This document shows, piece after piece, positions 25,147 to 35,860 of a stretch of 64,000 bases of DNA. A program made the translations under genes and the position numbers. Within the stretch, counting starts at the first letter, position 1, and the number at the start of each line of letters is the position of its first letter. The DNA comes from Rathayibacter caricis DSM 15933 (lineage in GTDB: Bacteria; Actinomycetota; Actinomycetes; Actinomycetales; Microbacteriaceae). The DNA lies in contig NZ_PZPL01000001.1 of the NCBI RefSeq assembly GCF_003044275.1, forward strand, positions 3,658,001 to 3,722,000, written 5' to 3'. The notes under the pieces are model-generated. The model saw only the letters and a program-made list of their open reading frames with translations. It did no database searches and had not been told where the DNA came from.

Positions 25147-26253
25147 TCAGCGCCGGAACGCCCGCACGATCAGCAGGAGCCCGAGCAGCACCGCCACCGC
25201 GGCCGCGGTCGCCGCGGGCAGGGCGAGCAGCAGGACCAGCGCGCCGACCGCCGAGACGAGCGCCGGCAGGCGCAACGCCGCCGCTCCCCACTCCACGCGG
25301 CGGACGATCAGCGCGACCAGCTGGGCGGCGACCGCGAAGGCGAGCAGCGCGTCTGCGTCGAGCACGACGACCGCGACCACCGAGACGAGGCAGACGACGA
25401 GCTGAGCGACGACCGGGACCCCGGTCCGCCGCGAAGGCTGCGCGAGCACGGCCGGGATCTCGTCGGCGTCGGCCAGGCGGACGAGGGCGCCCGCGTCGCG
25501 GTGCTGCAGCACGACGAGGGCGAGCAGCCCCGCGAGCACGGCGGCGACCGCGACGGGCACCTCGGCAGCGGTGCCGAGTGCGGCGGCTCGGAGCGGAGTG
25601 GCGGTGCCGGCGAGCACGGCCGGTCCGACCAGCAGCAGCAGTCCCGCCCCGAGCGCGCCGGCCACGAGGGCGACGACGCCCGTCGAGACGAGCGCGGGCC
25701 GGAGCCGCACGAGGGCACCCGACGTCGGCGGAGCGAACAGGAGCAGCGCGAGCGCCGCGGCGGACGCGGTGCCCTCCACTCCGCCCGGACGCACGTCCGA
25801 CTCGGGGAGCACCGGCGGCGCCACGGCGACGATCACGGCGGCGGCCACCAGCAGGAGGAGCACCAGGGCGCCGAGTCCGCGCGCGAGACCGGCGCGCACG
25901 ACTCCGCCCCGCAGGACGAAGACCGTCACCGCGACGAGCATCAGCACCGCGACGGGCCGCGCGGACGCGCCGAGCACCGAGTCCGCGGCGGTGAGCGCGA
26001 GCGCGGAGGCGCCGAGCGCCCGGCCGGCGAGCGCCAGCCACTGGGCCGTCGGACCGTCGTGCTGCTCGCGGCCGGAGTCGGCGAGCGCACTGATCGCGGT
26101 CAGCACCGCGGCGACGCCGATCCCGAGCAGCAGCCACCAGCCGGCCTCGAGCGCGGCGGGCGAGTAGACGAGGAAGAGCCCGGCGAGCGCGATCGCCCCG
26201 GTCGGCTCCGCGGGGCGCGCCCGAGCGCGATCAGCGCTCACTCGCCCGGGCAC
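25147..26253 (-). CDS. Polytopic membrane protein of unknown function, APC-transporter-like
   Basis: A 368-residue hydrophobic protein with about 11 predicted membrane segments, made mostly of Ala, Val and Leu. Short polar loops such as QHRDAGALVRLADADEIPAV resemble loops of amino-acid permeases, yet it is shorter than a typical 450-500-residue APC member and has no substrate motif that I can name. Start codon is uncertain: GTG 26253 or GTG 26241. It lies 17 bp behind prs on the same strand and may be co-transcribed with glmU-prs. No function assigned. Confidence 0.6.
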   Translation of the reverse strand: MPGRVSADRARARPAEPTGAIALAGLFLVYSPAALEAGWWLLLGIGVAAVLTAISALADSGREQHDGPTAQWLALAGRALGASALALTAADSVLGASARPVAVLMLVAVTVFVLRGGVVRAGLARGLGALVLLLLVAAAVIVAVAPPVLPESDVRPGGVEGTASAAALALLLFAPPTSGALVRLRPALVSTGVVALVAGALGAGLLLLVGPAVLAGTATPLRAAALGTAAEVPVAVAAVLAGLLALVVLQHRDAGALVRLADADEIPAVLAQPSRRTGVPVVAQLVVCLVSVVAVVVLDADALLAFAVAAQLVALIVRRVEWGAAALRLPALVSAVGALVLLLALPAATAAAVAVLLGLLLIVRAFRR

Positions 26254-26276
26254 GCGCGGAACTCAGGCCCGGTCGA

Positions 26277-27254
26277 TCACGCGTCGCCGTCGAACATCGA
26301 GGTGACGGAGCCGTCGTCGAACACCTCGTGGATCGCGCGCGCCAGCAGCGGCGCGATCGGCAGGATCGTCAGACGGTCCCACTTCTTCTCCTCCGGGAGC
26401 GGCAGGGTGTCGGTGACCACGACCGAGTCGATGAACTCGGAGCTGAGGAGCTCGCGCGCCGGATCCGAGAAGACCGCGTGGGTCGCGGCGACGACGACGC
26501 CGATCGCTCCGGCGTTCTTCAGCGCCTCGGCGGCCTTCGCGATCGTGCGCCCGGTGTCGATGAGGTCGTCGACGAGCAGGCAGACGCGCCCCTTCACCTC
26601 TCCGACGATCTCGTGGACCGAGACCTGGTTGGCGACCTTGGGGTCGCGGCGCTTGTGGATGATCGCCAGCGGCACCCCGAGCTTGTCGCTCCAGATGTCG
26701 GCGACGCGCACGCGGCCCATGTCGGGCGAGACGACCGTGAGGGTCGAGGGGTCGAGCTTCTCGCGGAAGTGCTCGAGCAGCACCGGCATCGCGAAGAGGT
26801 GGTCGACGGGTCCGTCGAAGAAGCCCTGGATCTGCGCGGCGTGCAGGTCGACCGACATGATGCGGTCGGCGCCGGCGGCCTTGAAGAGGTCGGCGACCAG
26901 GCGGGCCGAGATCGGCTCGCGGCCGCGGCCCTTCTTGTCCTGGCGGGCGTAGGGGTAGAAGGGAGCGACGACGGTGATCCGCTTGGCCGAGGCGCGCTTG
27001 AGCGCGTCGACCATGATCAACTGCTCCATGAGCCACTCGTTGATCGGCGAGGTGTGCGACTGCAGCACGAACACGTCACCGCCGCGCACGGACTCGCCGT
27101 AGCGCACGTAGAGCTCGCCGTTCGCGAAGGTGCGCCCCTCGGTGGTGACCAGCTCGGTCCCGAGCTCGGAGGCGACGGCCTCCGCCAGTGCCGGATGCGC
27201 CCTCCCCGAGACCAGGACCAGGCTCTTCTTGTTGCTGGCGGTGATGCCCGTCAC
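26277..27254 (-). CDS. prs: Ribose-phosphate pyrophosphokinase (PRPP synthase)
   Basis: Makes phosphoribosyl pyrophosphate from ribose 5-phosphate and ATP for nucleotide, His and Trp synthesis. It has 325 residues. Motifs: FANGELYVRYGESVRGGDVF, the flexible loop RQDKKGRGREPISARLVAD, DLHAAQIQGFFD, and the PRPP-binding loop VCLLVDDLIDTGRTI. The start is GTG at 27254, overlapping the glmU stop by 4 bp (GTGA), so translation is coupled. I reject a longer in-frame start because it would lie inside glmU. Confidence 0.97.
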   Translation of the reverse strand: MTGITASNKKSLVLVSGRAHPALAEAVASELGTELVTTEGRTFANGELYVRYGESVRGGDVFVLQSHTSPINEWLMEQLIMVDALKRASAKRITVVAPFYPYARQDKKGRGREPISARLVADLFKAAGADRIMSVDLHAAQIQGFFDGPVDHLFAMPVLLEHFREKLDPSTLTVVSPDMGRVRVADIWSDKLGVPLAIIHKRRDPKVANQVSVHEIVGEVKGRVCLLVDDLIDTGRTIAKAAEALKNAGAIGVVVAATHAVFSDPARELLSSEFIDSVVVTDTLPLPEEKKWDRLTILPIAPLLARAIHEVFDDGSVTSMFDGDA

Positions 27255-28771
27255 TGTTCTCCGCTTCCTCCGGTCGGCCGGTCCGACCCCTCGGGCTCGG
27301 GCACCCCGGCCGCCTCGGCGGCGGTCGCCGCCGCGGTCCCGGGACGGTGGGTCTGCACCCAACCGGCCATGTTGCGCTGCGGAGCGACGGTGATGCCGAG
27401 GGCTCCGGCGGGGATGTCCTTGCGGATGACCGTGCCGGCGCCCGTGTACGCTCCGTCCCCGATTCTAACGGGGGCGACGAAGACGTTGTGCGACCCGGCC
27501 CGCACGTGGGAGCCGACCACGGAGGACGCCTTGGTCACTCCGTCGTAGTTGGCGAAGATCGAGCCGGCGCCGATGTTCGACTCCTCGCCGATGGTCGCGT
27601 CGCCCACATAGGACAGGTGCGGGACCTTCGATCCCGCGCCGATGGTCGCGTTCTTGGTCTCGACGTAGGTGCCGATCTTGCCCTTCGCGCCGAGCACCGT
27701 GCCCGGGCGGAGGAACGAGAAGGGGCCGACCTGCGCGCCCGCGCCGATCACGGCGAGCGTCGCGTCGGAGCGCTTGACGACCGCGTCCTCGCCGATCTCG
27801 CACGAGTCGAGCGTCGTGTCCGGGCCGATGACCGCGCCCGTCGCGATGACGGTCGGTCCCTTGATCTGCGTGCCGGGGAGGATCTCGACGTCGGGCGCGA
27901 GGACCGCGTCGACGTCGATCCAGGTCGTCGCCGGGTCCTGGATCGTGACGCCCTCGAGCTGCCAGCGGCGGACGATGCGCGCGTTGAGCTCGAGCGCCGC
28001 GTCGGCCAGCTGCACACGGTCGTTGATGCCGGCCACGAGCCAGCGGTCCTGCACCGGGACGGCCTCGATCGCGCGGCCGGCGGCCTTGAGTGCCGCGGCG
28101 GCGTCGGTGAGGTACATCTCCTTCTGCGCGTTGTCGGTGCCGATGCCGCCGATGACGGCGCGCAGGGCGGTGGCGTCGAAGGCGTAGACGCCCGCGTTGA
28201 TCTCGGCGATGGCGAGCTGGTCGTCGTCGGCGTCCTTCTGCTCGACGATCGAGGCGAAGCCGCCGTCGGAGCCGCGCACGATGCGCCCGAAGCCCGTCGG
28301 GTCCTCGAGGACGCAGGAGAGCATGGTCAGCGCGTTCGCCTCGGCGAGGTGAGCGTCGACGAGGCGCCGGAGCGTCGGGGCATCCAGGAGGGGCACGTCG
28401 GCGCTGAGGACCACGACGGTCCCGTCGAAGTCGGCGGGCAGGGCCCCGAGCCCGAGCTCGACCGCGCGGCCGGTGCCCGGCACCTCATCCTGATCGACCA
28501 CGAGCGCTGCGGGCGTGTGCTCGAGCACCGCCTGCGCGACCCGCTCGCGCTCGTGCCGCACGACGGTGACGACGTGCTGCGCCTGGAGCGAGGCGGCGGT
28601 GTCGAGGACGTGGCCGAGCAGCGGCCGTCCCGCCAGCCGGTGCAGCACCTTGGGCGTCCTGGACTTCATGCGGGTGCCCTGGCCTGCGGCCAGGATCACG
28701 ACCGCGAGAGTGCTGTCTATGATCGCGTCTCCTCTTCGGCGGGCGCACCCGGGTCGGTGCGCGCTCGTCAT
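27251..28771 (-). CDS. glmU: Bifunctional UDP-GlcNAc pyrophosphorylase / glucosamine-1-phosphate N-acetyltransferase
   Basis: Makes UDP-GlcNAc for cell-wall synthesis. The N-terminal nucleotidyltransferase domain starts LAVVILAAGQGTRMKSRTPK, with VLSADVPLL. From about residue 275 comes a left-handed beta-helix acetyltransferase domain with hexapeptide repeats (RPGTVLGAKGKIGTYVETKN, SYVGDATIGEESNIGAG) and the C-terminal GALGITVAPQRNMAGW. The start is uncertain. The only in-frame ATG nearby is at 28771, 6 nt after the tRNA 3' end, adding about 17 residues to the family's usual N-terminus. The best ribosome-binding site (AGGAG at 28729-28733) points instead to ATA 28720 or ATC 28723. A GTG at 28699 would cut the first strand. 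Confidence 0.92.
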   Translation of the reverse strand: MTSAHRPGCARRRGDAIIDSTLAVVILAAGQGTRMKSRTPKVLHRLAGRPLLGHVLDTAASLQAQHVVTVVRHERERVAQAVLEHTPAALVVDQDEVPGTGRAVELGLGALPADFDGTVVVLSADVPLLDAPTLRRLVDAHLAEANALTMLSCVLEDPTGFGRIVRGSDGGFASIVEQKDADDDQLAIAEINAGVYAFDATALRAVIGGIGTDNAQKEMYLTDAAAALKAAGRAIEAVPVQDRWLVAGINDRVQLADAALELNARIVRRWQLEGVTIQDPATTWIDVDAVLAPDVEILPGTQIKGPTVIATGAVIGPDTTLDSCEIGEDAVVKRSDATLAVIGAGAQVGPFSFLRPGTVLGAKGKIGTYVETKNATIGAGSKVPHLSYVGDATIGEESNIGAGSIFANYDGVTKASSVVGSHVRAGSHNVFVAPVRIGDGAYTGAGTVIRKDIPAGALGITVAPQRNMAGWVQTHRPGTAAATAAEAAGVPEPEGSDRPTGGSGEQ

Positions 28772-28776
28772 CCCCG

Positions 28777-28848
28777 CTCCGCCACCAGGATTCGAACCTG
28801 GACCGGACAGCTCCAAAGGCTGCCGTGCTGCCGTTACACCATGGCGGA
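28777..28848 (-). tRNA. tRNA-Gln (anticodon TTG)
   Basis: A full cloverleaf is readable on the minus strand: acceptor arms TCCGCCA / TGGCGGA with discriminator G, D-arm with GGTGTAACGGCAGCAC, anticodon stem GCAGC / GCTGT around loop CTTTGGA (anticodon TTG), and T-arm CCAGG-TTCGAAT-CCTGG. CCA is not encoded. It lies 5 nt ahead of the first possible glmU ATG, the same neighbours seen in other actinobacteria. Confidence 0.95.
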
Positions 28849-28955
28849 CCGCGCTCGCGCGCGTCGTCCATCCTGCCATCCGGCCGGGACCCGCAGAGAA
28901 CCCGGAGTCCGCCCCTTCGCGTCTCCTCCGGGGAACCTCACCGGCCCGCACCCGC

Positions 28956-28961
28956 CACAAT
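28956..28961 (+). promoter_or_regulatory. -10-like box for the MarR gene
   Basis: CACAAT, one base from TACAAT, lies 6 nt before the GTG start. The GGAGG between them is too close to serve as a normal ribosome-binding site. Confidence 0.4.
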
Positions 28962-28967
28962 GGAGGG

Positions 28968-29459
28968 GTGAGCGCGAACGACGAGGTCGACGGCATCGTC
29001 GACGCCTGGGTGAGGGAACGACCCGACCTGGACTTCACGCCGCTGCAGGTCTTCTCCCGCATGCGGCGGCTGGCCAAGCAGCTCGAGCGCGCCCGCGGCA
29101 CGGCGTTCGGCCGGTCGGAGCTCGAGACGTGGGAGTTCGACGTGCTGTCGGCGCTGCGCCGCGCGGGCGCCCCCTACCGCCTCTCCCCCAAGCAGCTGCT
29201 GCAGGCGACCATGGTCACCAGCGGCACCATGACCAACCGCATCGACCGCCTCGTCGAGCGCGACCTGGTCGAGCGCCTCGACGACCCCAACGACGGACGC
29301 GGAGTGCTCGTGCAGATGACGCCGTCCGGTCTCGCGCGCGTCGACGCCGCCATCACGCGGCTCGTCGACGCCGAGCAGGAGCTGCTGGGCGCCCTGACGC
29401 ACGCGCAGCAGGAGCGGCTCGCGCAGCTGCTCCGCAAGCTCTCGCTCGACTTCGGGTAG
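28968..29459 (+). CDS. MarR family transcriptional regulator
   Basis: A 163-residue winged-helix regulator. Helical N-terminus (LQVFSRMRRLAKQLERAR), recognition region SPKQLLQATMVTSGTMTNRI, the wing with the family's basic/acidic hallmark RLDDPNDGRGVLVQMTPSG, and a C-terminal dimer helix. The start is GTG at 28968, supported by the box 6 nt upstream. It lies alone on this strand, converging with the ABC-F gene 4 bp away. Its targets are unknown; MarR proteins usually sense phenolic or oxidative signals. Confidence 0.92.
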   Translation: MSANDEVDGIVDAWVRERPDLDFTPLQVFSRMRRLAKQLERARGTAFGRSELETWEFDVLSALRRAGAPYRLSPKQLLQATMVTSGTMTNRIDRLVERDLVERLDDPNDGRGVLVQMTPSGLARVDAAITRLVDAEQELLGALTHAQQERLAQLLRKLSLDFG

Positions 29460-29463
29460 GGCC

Positions 29464-31248
<1,785 letters not shown>

Positions 31249-31256
31249 AGGGATCG

Positions 31257-31262
31257 ATTTTA
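31257..31262 (-). promoter_or_regulatory. -10 box for the ABC-F gene, leaderless geometry
   Basis: TAAAAT, 8 nt before ATG 31248, with no Shine-Dalgarno sequence in between. It also decides which ATG is used. Confidence 0.6.
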
Positions 31263-31315
31263 CGGGGCTCCGCACTGCCGGGTTCGACCGTCCCCTTTTC
31301 CGCGGGGCTCCGCGG

Positions 31316-32851
31316 TCAGGCGACCGCGATCGTGCGGCGGTGGTGGCCTGTCGCGCCGTCGGGCGCCGGCCGCGCCTCGTCGGCGGTCTGCACCAGCCCC
31401 TCGGAGTCGGTGCCGCGGACGGTCAGCACGTGGTCGCCGGGCGTGGCGTCCCACTCGAGCACCCACTGGATCCAGGTGTCGGCGGTGACCGCCTCGGCGA
31501 GGCGGGCCTCGCGCCACTCCCCTCCGTCGACCTGGACCTCGACCTTCGAGATGCCCGTGTGCGGCGCCCAGGCGACTCCGGCGACGGCGACGGTGCCCGC
31601 CGAAACCGCCTGGCCCTGCCTGGGCACGTCGATCCGCGACTCGACCTTGATCGGCCCGCGCTCGCTCCAGCCGCGCGTCGACCAGTAGGCGAGGTCGTCG
31701 GCGAAGGTCGTGACCTCCAGCTCGGTGACCCACTTCGTCGCCGAGACGTAGCCGTAGAGGCCGGGCACGACCATCCGCACCGGGAAGCCGTGCTCGAGCG
31801 GCAGCGGCTCGCCGTTCATGCCCACGGCGAGGATGCTCGCGCGGCCCTCGTCCTGCAGCACGTCCAGCGGGCTGGAGGCGGTGAAGCCGTCGATGCTGCG
31901 CGAGAGCACCATGTCGGCGCCCGCCGTCGGGCGGGCCCGGGCCAGCAGCTCGCGGATCGGGTAGCCGAGCCAGAGGGCCGTGCCGATCAGGTCGCCGCCG
32001 ACCTCGTTCGACACGCACGACAGCGTGACCAGGTGCTCCTCGAGCGGCAGTGCGAGCAGCTCGTCCCACGTCAGCTCGACCTCCTCCTCGACCATGCCGT
32101 GGATCCGGAGTGACCACTCGGCCGGGTCGACGGACGGCACCGAGAGCGCGGTGTCGATGCGGTAGAACTCGGCGTTGGGCGTGACGAAGGAGCTGATCCC
32201 CTCGACGTCGTCGAGCACGGCCGTCGGAGGGACGGCCGGAGCGGGCGAGGCGGCGCGCGGCAGCGCCACGGCCTCGCGCACCGCGGTGACGGCGGCCGAC
32301 GCGGCGGTCGCCATCCGCGCCCCGACGCCCACGACGACCGCCGCGGCACCCGCGACGCCCACGAGGCGGAGGAACGAGCGGCGGTCGGTCCCGCCCCGCG
32401 CGGGCTCCTGCTCCCAGCCGCGCAGCCGTGCCGCGGCGGTGCGGAGGACGAGGACGCCCGCCACCATCCCGACGATGCTCGGAGCTGCGGCCAGGCCGGT
32501 CGCCCCCTCCCGCGTCACCGATGCCAGAGCCCCCAGGCCCGCGACGACGACCAGCAGCAGCGCCCCGAACGGCGGACGGCGGAACTCCAGCAGTCCCGCG
32601 GCGATCGCGAGCAGCGCGACGGCGAAGGCCAGCGAGAGGAGGAGGACGAGCTTGTCGCCGGTGCCGAACAGCGCGATGGTCGCATCCTTCACCCCGGCGG
32701 GCACGATGTCGATCACGAAGCCGCCGACCGCGACGAGCGGACCGCCTCCCGCGCCGGTGAACACGGCCACGAGCTCGGCGCTCGCGAGGGCGACGGCGGC
32801 GGCGACGATCCCCGTGAGGATCGCGAGCAGTGCGGCTCTTCTGGGGGGCAT
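31316..32851 (-). CDS. Membrane-anchored molybdopterin-dependent oxidoreductase, sulfite oxidase family
   Basis: A 511-residue protein. Four hydrophobic segments fill about residues 1-140, followed by a twin-arginine stretch (DRRSFLRLVGVAG) at about 157 and another hydrophobic helix, then a sulfite-oxidase-type molybdenum domain. The likely Mo-ligand Cys is in VTLSCVSNEVGG. A C-terminal immunoglobulin-like Mo-co dimerisation domain (GVAWAPHTGISKVEVQVDGG) follows. The catalytic part should face outside. The physiological substrate is unknown; relatives include sulfite dehydrogenases and MsrP-like enzymes. It has a leaderless-type box. Confidence 0.9.
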   Translation of the reverse strand: MPPRRAALLAILTGIVAAAVALASAELVAVFTGAGGGPLVAVGGFVIDIVPAGVKDATIALFGTGDKLVLLLSLAFAVALLAIAAGLLEFRRPPFGALLLVVVAGLGALASVTREGATGLAAAPSIVGMVAGVLVLRTAAARLRGWEQEPARGGTDRRSFLRLVGVAGAAAVVVGVGARMATAASAAVTAVREAVALPRAASPAPAVPPTAVLDDVEGISSFVTPNAEFYRIDTALSVPSVDPAEWSLRIHGMVEEEVELTWDELLALPLEEHLVTLSCVSNEVGGDLIGTALWLGYPIRELLARARPTAGADMVLSRSIDGFTASSPLDVLQDEGRASILAVGMNGEPLPLEHGFPVRMVVPGLYGYVSATKWVTELEVTTFADDLAYWSTRGWSERGPIKVESRIDVPRQGQAVSAGTVAVAGVAWAPHTGISKVEVQVDGGEWREARLAEAVTADTWIQWVLEWDATPGDHVLTVRGTDSEGLVQTADEARPAPDGATGHHRRTIAVA

Positions 32852-32857
32852 GGCCGC

Positions 32858-32863
32858 ACTCTA
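32858..32863 (-). promoter_or_regulatory. -10 box for the molybdopterin oxidoreductase gene
   Basis: TAGAGT followed by 6 nt and ATG 32851. No ribosome-binding site is present. Confidence 0.5.
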
Positions 32864-32899
32864 AGCCACCGCCCGGAGTGCGGGCTGGGGCGTCGATCC

Positions 32900-33835
32900 T
32901 CAGATCGAGAGCAGTCGCGCCCCGTGGACGGGTCCGGTCACGCGGACCGCCTTGTAGCGCGCCGTCGTCAGCTCCAGCTGGAGCTCGAGCGCCGCATCCG
33001 CGTCGGCGGCGAGGAACGCGACGGTGGGGCCGGAGCCGGACACGAGGCCGCCGAGCGCGCCGCTCTGCTCGCCGCGCTCGAGGATCCGCGCGAGGCCCGG
33101 CTGCAGGTGCAGCGCCGGCGCCTGCAGGTCGTTGTGCATCGCGTCGGCGAGCATCGCCGCGTCGCCCGCCCGCAGCGCCTGCAGCACGTTCGGGTCGACG
33201 GACGGCGACGCCGAGATCGGGCGGAAGTCGTGCAGGTGGCGCTCGCGGTGCCGGTCGAGCTCGCTGTAGACCTCGGGGGTCGACAACCCCTGCTCCGAGA
33301 GCACGAGGACCCACTCGAACCGGCCCTTGGCCAGGGCCGGGCTCAGCTCGTCGCCGCGGCCCACTCCGATCGCCGTGCCGCCGGTGAAGGCGAAGGGCAC
33401 GTCCGCGCCCAGGCTCGCGGCGATGCCCAGCAGCTGCTCGCGGGTGCACGCCGTGCCCCAGAGCGCGTCGCAGGCGAGGAGCGTGGCGGCGGCGTCGGCC
33501 GATCCGCCGCCCATGCCGCCCGCGATCGGGACGTTCTTCTCGATCTCGAGATGCACGCCCCGGCGGTACCCCGTGGCCCGAGCGAGCGCTCTCGCGGCCT
33601 TGATGGCGAGGTTGCTGCCGTCGACCGCGAGGCCGGACGTGTCGATCGAGCCGGAGAAGGCGACCGAGAAGTCCGGAGCCGCGCTGGCGCGCACGTCCTC
33701 GTAGAGCGACAGCGACTGGAACGCCGTGGCGAGCTCGTGGTAGCCGTCGTCGCGGACCGCCCCCACTTTGAGGAAGACGTTGATCTTGCCGGGAGCCCGC
33801 GCGTGGACCACGGTCGACGTCGCGCGAGCAGCCAT
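32900..33835 (-). CDS. ispE: 4-diphosphocytidyl-2-C-methyl-D-erythritol kinase
   Basis: GHMP-family kinase of 311 residues in the non-mevalonate isoprenoid pathway. [20 protein letters not shown] is the characteristic N-terminus. The ATP-binding loop is [22 protein letters not shown]-terminal GHMP motif is seen in [15 protein letters not shown]. It follows rsmA and tatD on the same strand, the standard actinobacterial order. The start is ATG at 33835, 9 nt behind the rsmA stop codon. Confidence 0.95.
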   Translation of the reverse strand: MAARATSTVVHARAPGKINVFLKVGAVRDDGYHELATAFQSLSLYEDVRASAAPDFSVAFSGSIDTSGLAVDGSNLAIKAARALARATGYRRGVHLEIEKNVPIAGGMGGGSADAAATLLACDALWGTACTREQLLGIAASLGADVPFAFTGGTAIGVGRGDELSPALAKGRFEWVLVLSEQGLSTPEVYSELDRHRERHLHDFRPISASPSVDPNVLQALRAGDAAMLADAMHNDLQAPALHLQPGLARILERGEQSGALGGLVSGSGPTVAFLAADADAALELQLELTTARYKAVRVTGPVHGARLLSI

Positions 33836-33841
33836 GCCTCC

Positions 33842-33847
33842 AAGCTA
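33842..33847 (-). promoter_or_regulatory. -10-like box overlapping the rsmA stop codon, before ispE
   Basis: TAGCTT lies 6 nt before the ispE ATG, and its TAG is the stop codon of rsmA. It could be a real promoter for ispE or a coincidence caused by the stop codon. Confidence 0.3.
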
Positions 33848-34819
33848 CAGGGTGGCGGAGGGGCCCTCGTCCCGGTCCGAGCCGTCGTCGTCGGGGTCGT
33901 CCGAGCCCGAGTCGGGCAGCACCCCGCCCCGCGTCGGCACGAGTGCCGGATCCAGGGTCCGGCCCAGCGCGACGAACGACTCCACGGTCAGCTCCTCGCC
34001 CCGGGCGGTCTGCGGGACGCCCGCGGACTCGAGGGCGGTGATCGCCGCGGCACTGTCGCCGAAGAGCGTGGCGAGCGACTGCCGCAGCATCTTCCTCCGC
34101 TGGGCGAACGCCGCGTCGACGACGGCGAAGACGGCCCGGCGCAGGGCCTCGTCGCCCGGCTCCTCGCCGCGCTGGAACGACACGAGCACGCTGTCGACGT
34201 TGGGGACGGGCCAGAAGATCTGCCGCGAGACGGTGCCGCCGGTCGAGAACGAGCCGAACCACGCCGCCTTGACGCTCGGCCCGCCGTAGACCTTCGAGCC
34301 GGGACCCGCGGCGAGGCGGAGGCCGACCTCGGACTGCACCATCACGACGCCCGAGCGGATGCTCGGGAAGTGCTCGAGGAAGTGCAGCAGCACCGGCACG
34401 GAGATGTTGTACGGGAGGTTCGCGACGAGCCGCACGGGCTCGCCCGGCAGCTCGAGCACCCGCATCGCGTCGGCGTGCACGACGTGCAGCTCGGCACCGG
34501 GAGCCATCAGCTCCACCGTGCGCGGCAGCTGCTCGGCGAGGCGCCCGTCGATCTCGACGGCGACGACCTGCGCGCCCGCCTCGAGCAGGCCCAGCGTCAA
34601 CGAGCCCAGGCCCGGGCCGATCTCGACGACCGTCTCGCCCGCCCGCACTCCGGCGAGCTTGACGATGCGGCGCACGGTGTTGGCGTCGTGCACGAAGTTC
34701 TGGCCGAGCTTCTTGGTCGGAGTGACGTCGAGCAGCTGCGCGAGATCGCGGATCTCGGCGGGGCCGAGCAGGCGCGGGACGGACGCCGCCTCCACCTCGG
34801 CCGCGTGACGGCCGCTCAT
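33845..34819 (-). CDS. rsmA: 16S rRNA (adenine(1518)-N6/adenine(1519)-N6)-dimethyltransferase
   Basis: Ribosome-assembly methyltransferase (KsgA) of 324 residues. [17 protein letters not shown] at about residue 35 is the family signature. SAM binding is [16 protein letters not shown], and the catalytic motif IV is NLPYNIS. The C-terminal tail is long and acidic ([19 protein letters not shown]) and probably disordered. The start ATG overlaps the tatD stop by 4 bp, so translation is coupled. Confidence 0.96.
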   Translation of the reverse strand: MSGRHAAEVEAASVPRLLGPAEIRDLAQLLDVTPTKKLGQNFVHDANTVRRIVKLAGVRAGETVVEIGPGLGSLTLGLLEAGAQVVAVEIDGRLAEQLPRTVELMAPGAELHVVHADAMRVLELPGEPVRLVANLPYNISVPVLLHFLEHFPSIRSGVVMVQSEVGLRLAAGPGSKVYGGPSVKAAWFGSFSTGGTVSRQIFWPVPNVDSVLVSFQRGEEPGDEALRRAVFAVVDAAFAQRRKMLRQSLATLFGDSAAAITALESAGVPQTARGEELTVESFVALGRTLDPALVPTRGGVLPDSGSDDPDDDGSDRDEGPSATL

Positions 34820-35739
34820 GCGAGCTGCCCCACCGGCTCCGTCGGCTCCGACCCGACCTCGCCGCCCCACTCGCCGTACACCTGCTCGGTGTTCGACGCG
34901 ATCGTCGCGGCGAGGTGCCCCACGTCGGTCTCGAGGTGCGCGGCCATGGCGCGCAGGGTGTGCGGGAGGAGGTAGGGGGCGTTGGGGCGCCCGCGCAGCG
35001 GCATCGGAGTGAGGAACGGCGCGTCCGTCTCGACGAGGATCAGGTGCCGCGGAGTGACGGCGAGCGCCTCGCGGAGCGGCTCCGCGTTCTTGAAGGTCAC
35101 GTTGCCGGCGAACGAGAGGTACCAGCCCTCCTCCGCGCACATCCGCGCCATCTCGGCGTCGCCGGAGAAGCAGTGGAAGACGGTGCGCTCGGGGGCGCCG
35201 ACCCGGCGGAGCGTGTCCATCACCTCGCGATGGGCATCGCGGTCGTGGATCTGCAGCGCGATGCCCGCCTCCTTCGCGATGCGGATGTGCTCCTCGAACG
35301 AGCGCTGCTGAGCCCCGCGGCCGCTCTCGCCGGTGCGGAAGTAGTCGAGACCCGTCTCGCCGACGGCGCGCACCCGGGGCTGGGTCGCGAGCTCGGCGAT
35401 CACCGCGAGGGCGTCGTCGAGCTCGCCCCGCGCGTCGAGCTCGGGGGCCTCGTTCGGGTGGATCGCGACGGCGGCGAGCATGCGCGGCTCGGAGGCGGCC
35501 ATCTCGGCCGACCAGCGGCTGGTCGCCACATCGGTGCCGACCTGGACGACGCCGCGGACGCCGACCGTGGAGGCGCGGTCGAGCTGCTCCCGGTAGTCGA
35601 GCGGCTCGAGGCCGTCGGCGATCTCGAGGTGCGTGTGGTTGTCGTAGACGGGGACCACGAGGGCCTCGGGCAGCGGAGGGTACGTCAGGTCGCGGCCGGA
35701 GGTGTTCTCGCGGGCGCGGACGTGCTGGCTGTCGGTCAT
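34816..35739 (-). CDS. tatD: TatD family metal-dependent hydrolase
   Basis: Predicted 3'-5' deoxyribonuclease of 307 residues with a TIM barrel. Metal ligands and motifs: [35 protein letters not shown] and LVETDAPFL. The N-terminus is about 25 residues longer than the shortest family members. I chose ATG 35739 (MTDSQH) because a TAGCCT box lies 7 nt ahead; longer readings would run through the repeat region. It forms a unit with rsmA and ispE. Confidence 0.94.
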   Translation of the reverse strand: MTDSQHVRARENTSGRDLTYPPLPEALVVPVYDNHTHLEIADGLEPLDYREQLDRASTVGVRGVVQVGTDVATSRWSAEMAASEPRMLAAVAIHPNEAPELDARGELDDALAVIAELATQPRVRAVGETGLDYFRTGESGRGAQQRSFEEHIRIAKEAGIALQIHDRDAHREVMDTLRRVGAPERTVFHCFSGDAEMARMCAEEGWYLSFAGNVTFKNAEPLREALAVTPRHLILVETDAPFLTPMPLRGRPNAPYLLPHTLRAMAAHLETDVGHLAATIASNTEQVYGEWGGEVGSEPTEPVGQLA

Positions 35740-35746
35740 GCGCTCC

Positions 35747-35752
35747 AGGCTA
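35747..35752 (-). promoter_or_regulatory. -10 box for tatD
   Basis: TAGCCT, then 7 nt, then ATG 35739. The intervening GGAG is too close to act as a good ribosome-binding site. Confidence 0.5.
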
Positions 35753-35803
35753 CCGGGAGGGTCCGGACGGCCCGCGTCCGGGGCGGCGGGGATCCCGAGC
35801 CCG

Positions 35804-35842
35804 CTGCTGGTCGAGCAGCCCCGCAGGGGCGTGTCGAGATCC
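35804..35842 (-). repeat. REP-like palindromic repeat, copy C (reverse orientation)
   Basis: The reverse complement of the family: CTGCTGGTCGAGCAG at the left and GGGGCGTGTCGAGATCC at the right, with several changes from copies A, B and D. It pairs head-to-head with copy D 19 bp away. Confidence 0.75.
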
Positions 35843-35860
35843 ACCGACTTCAGACATCGG

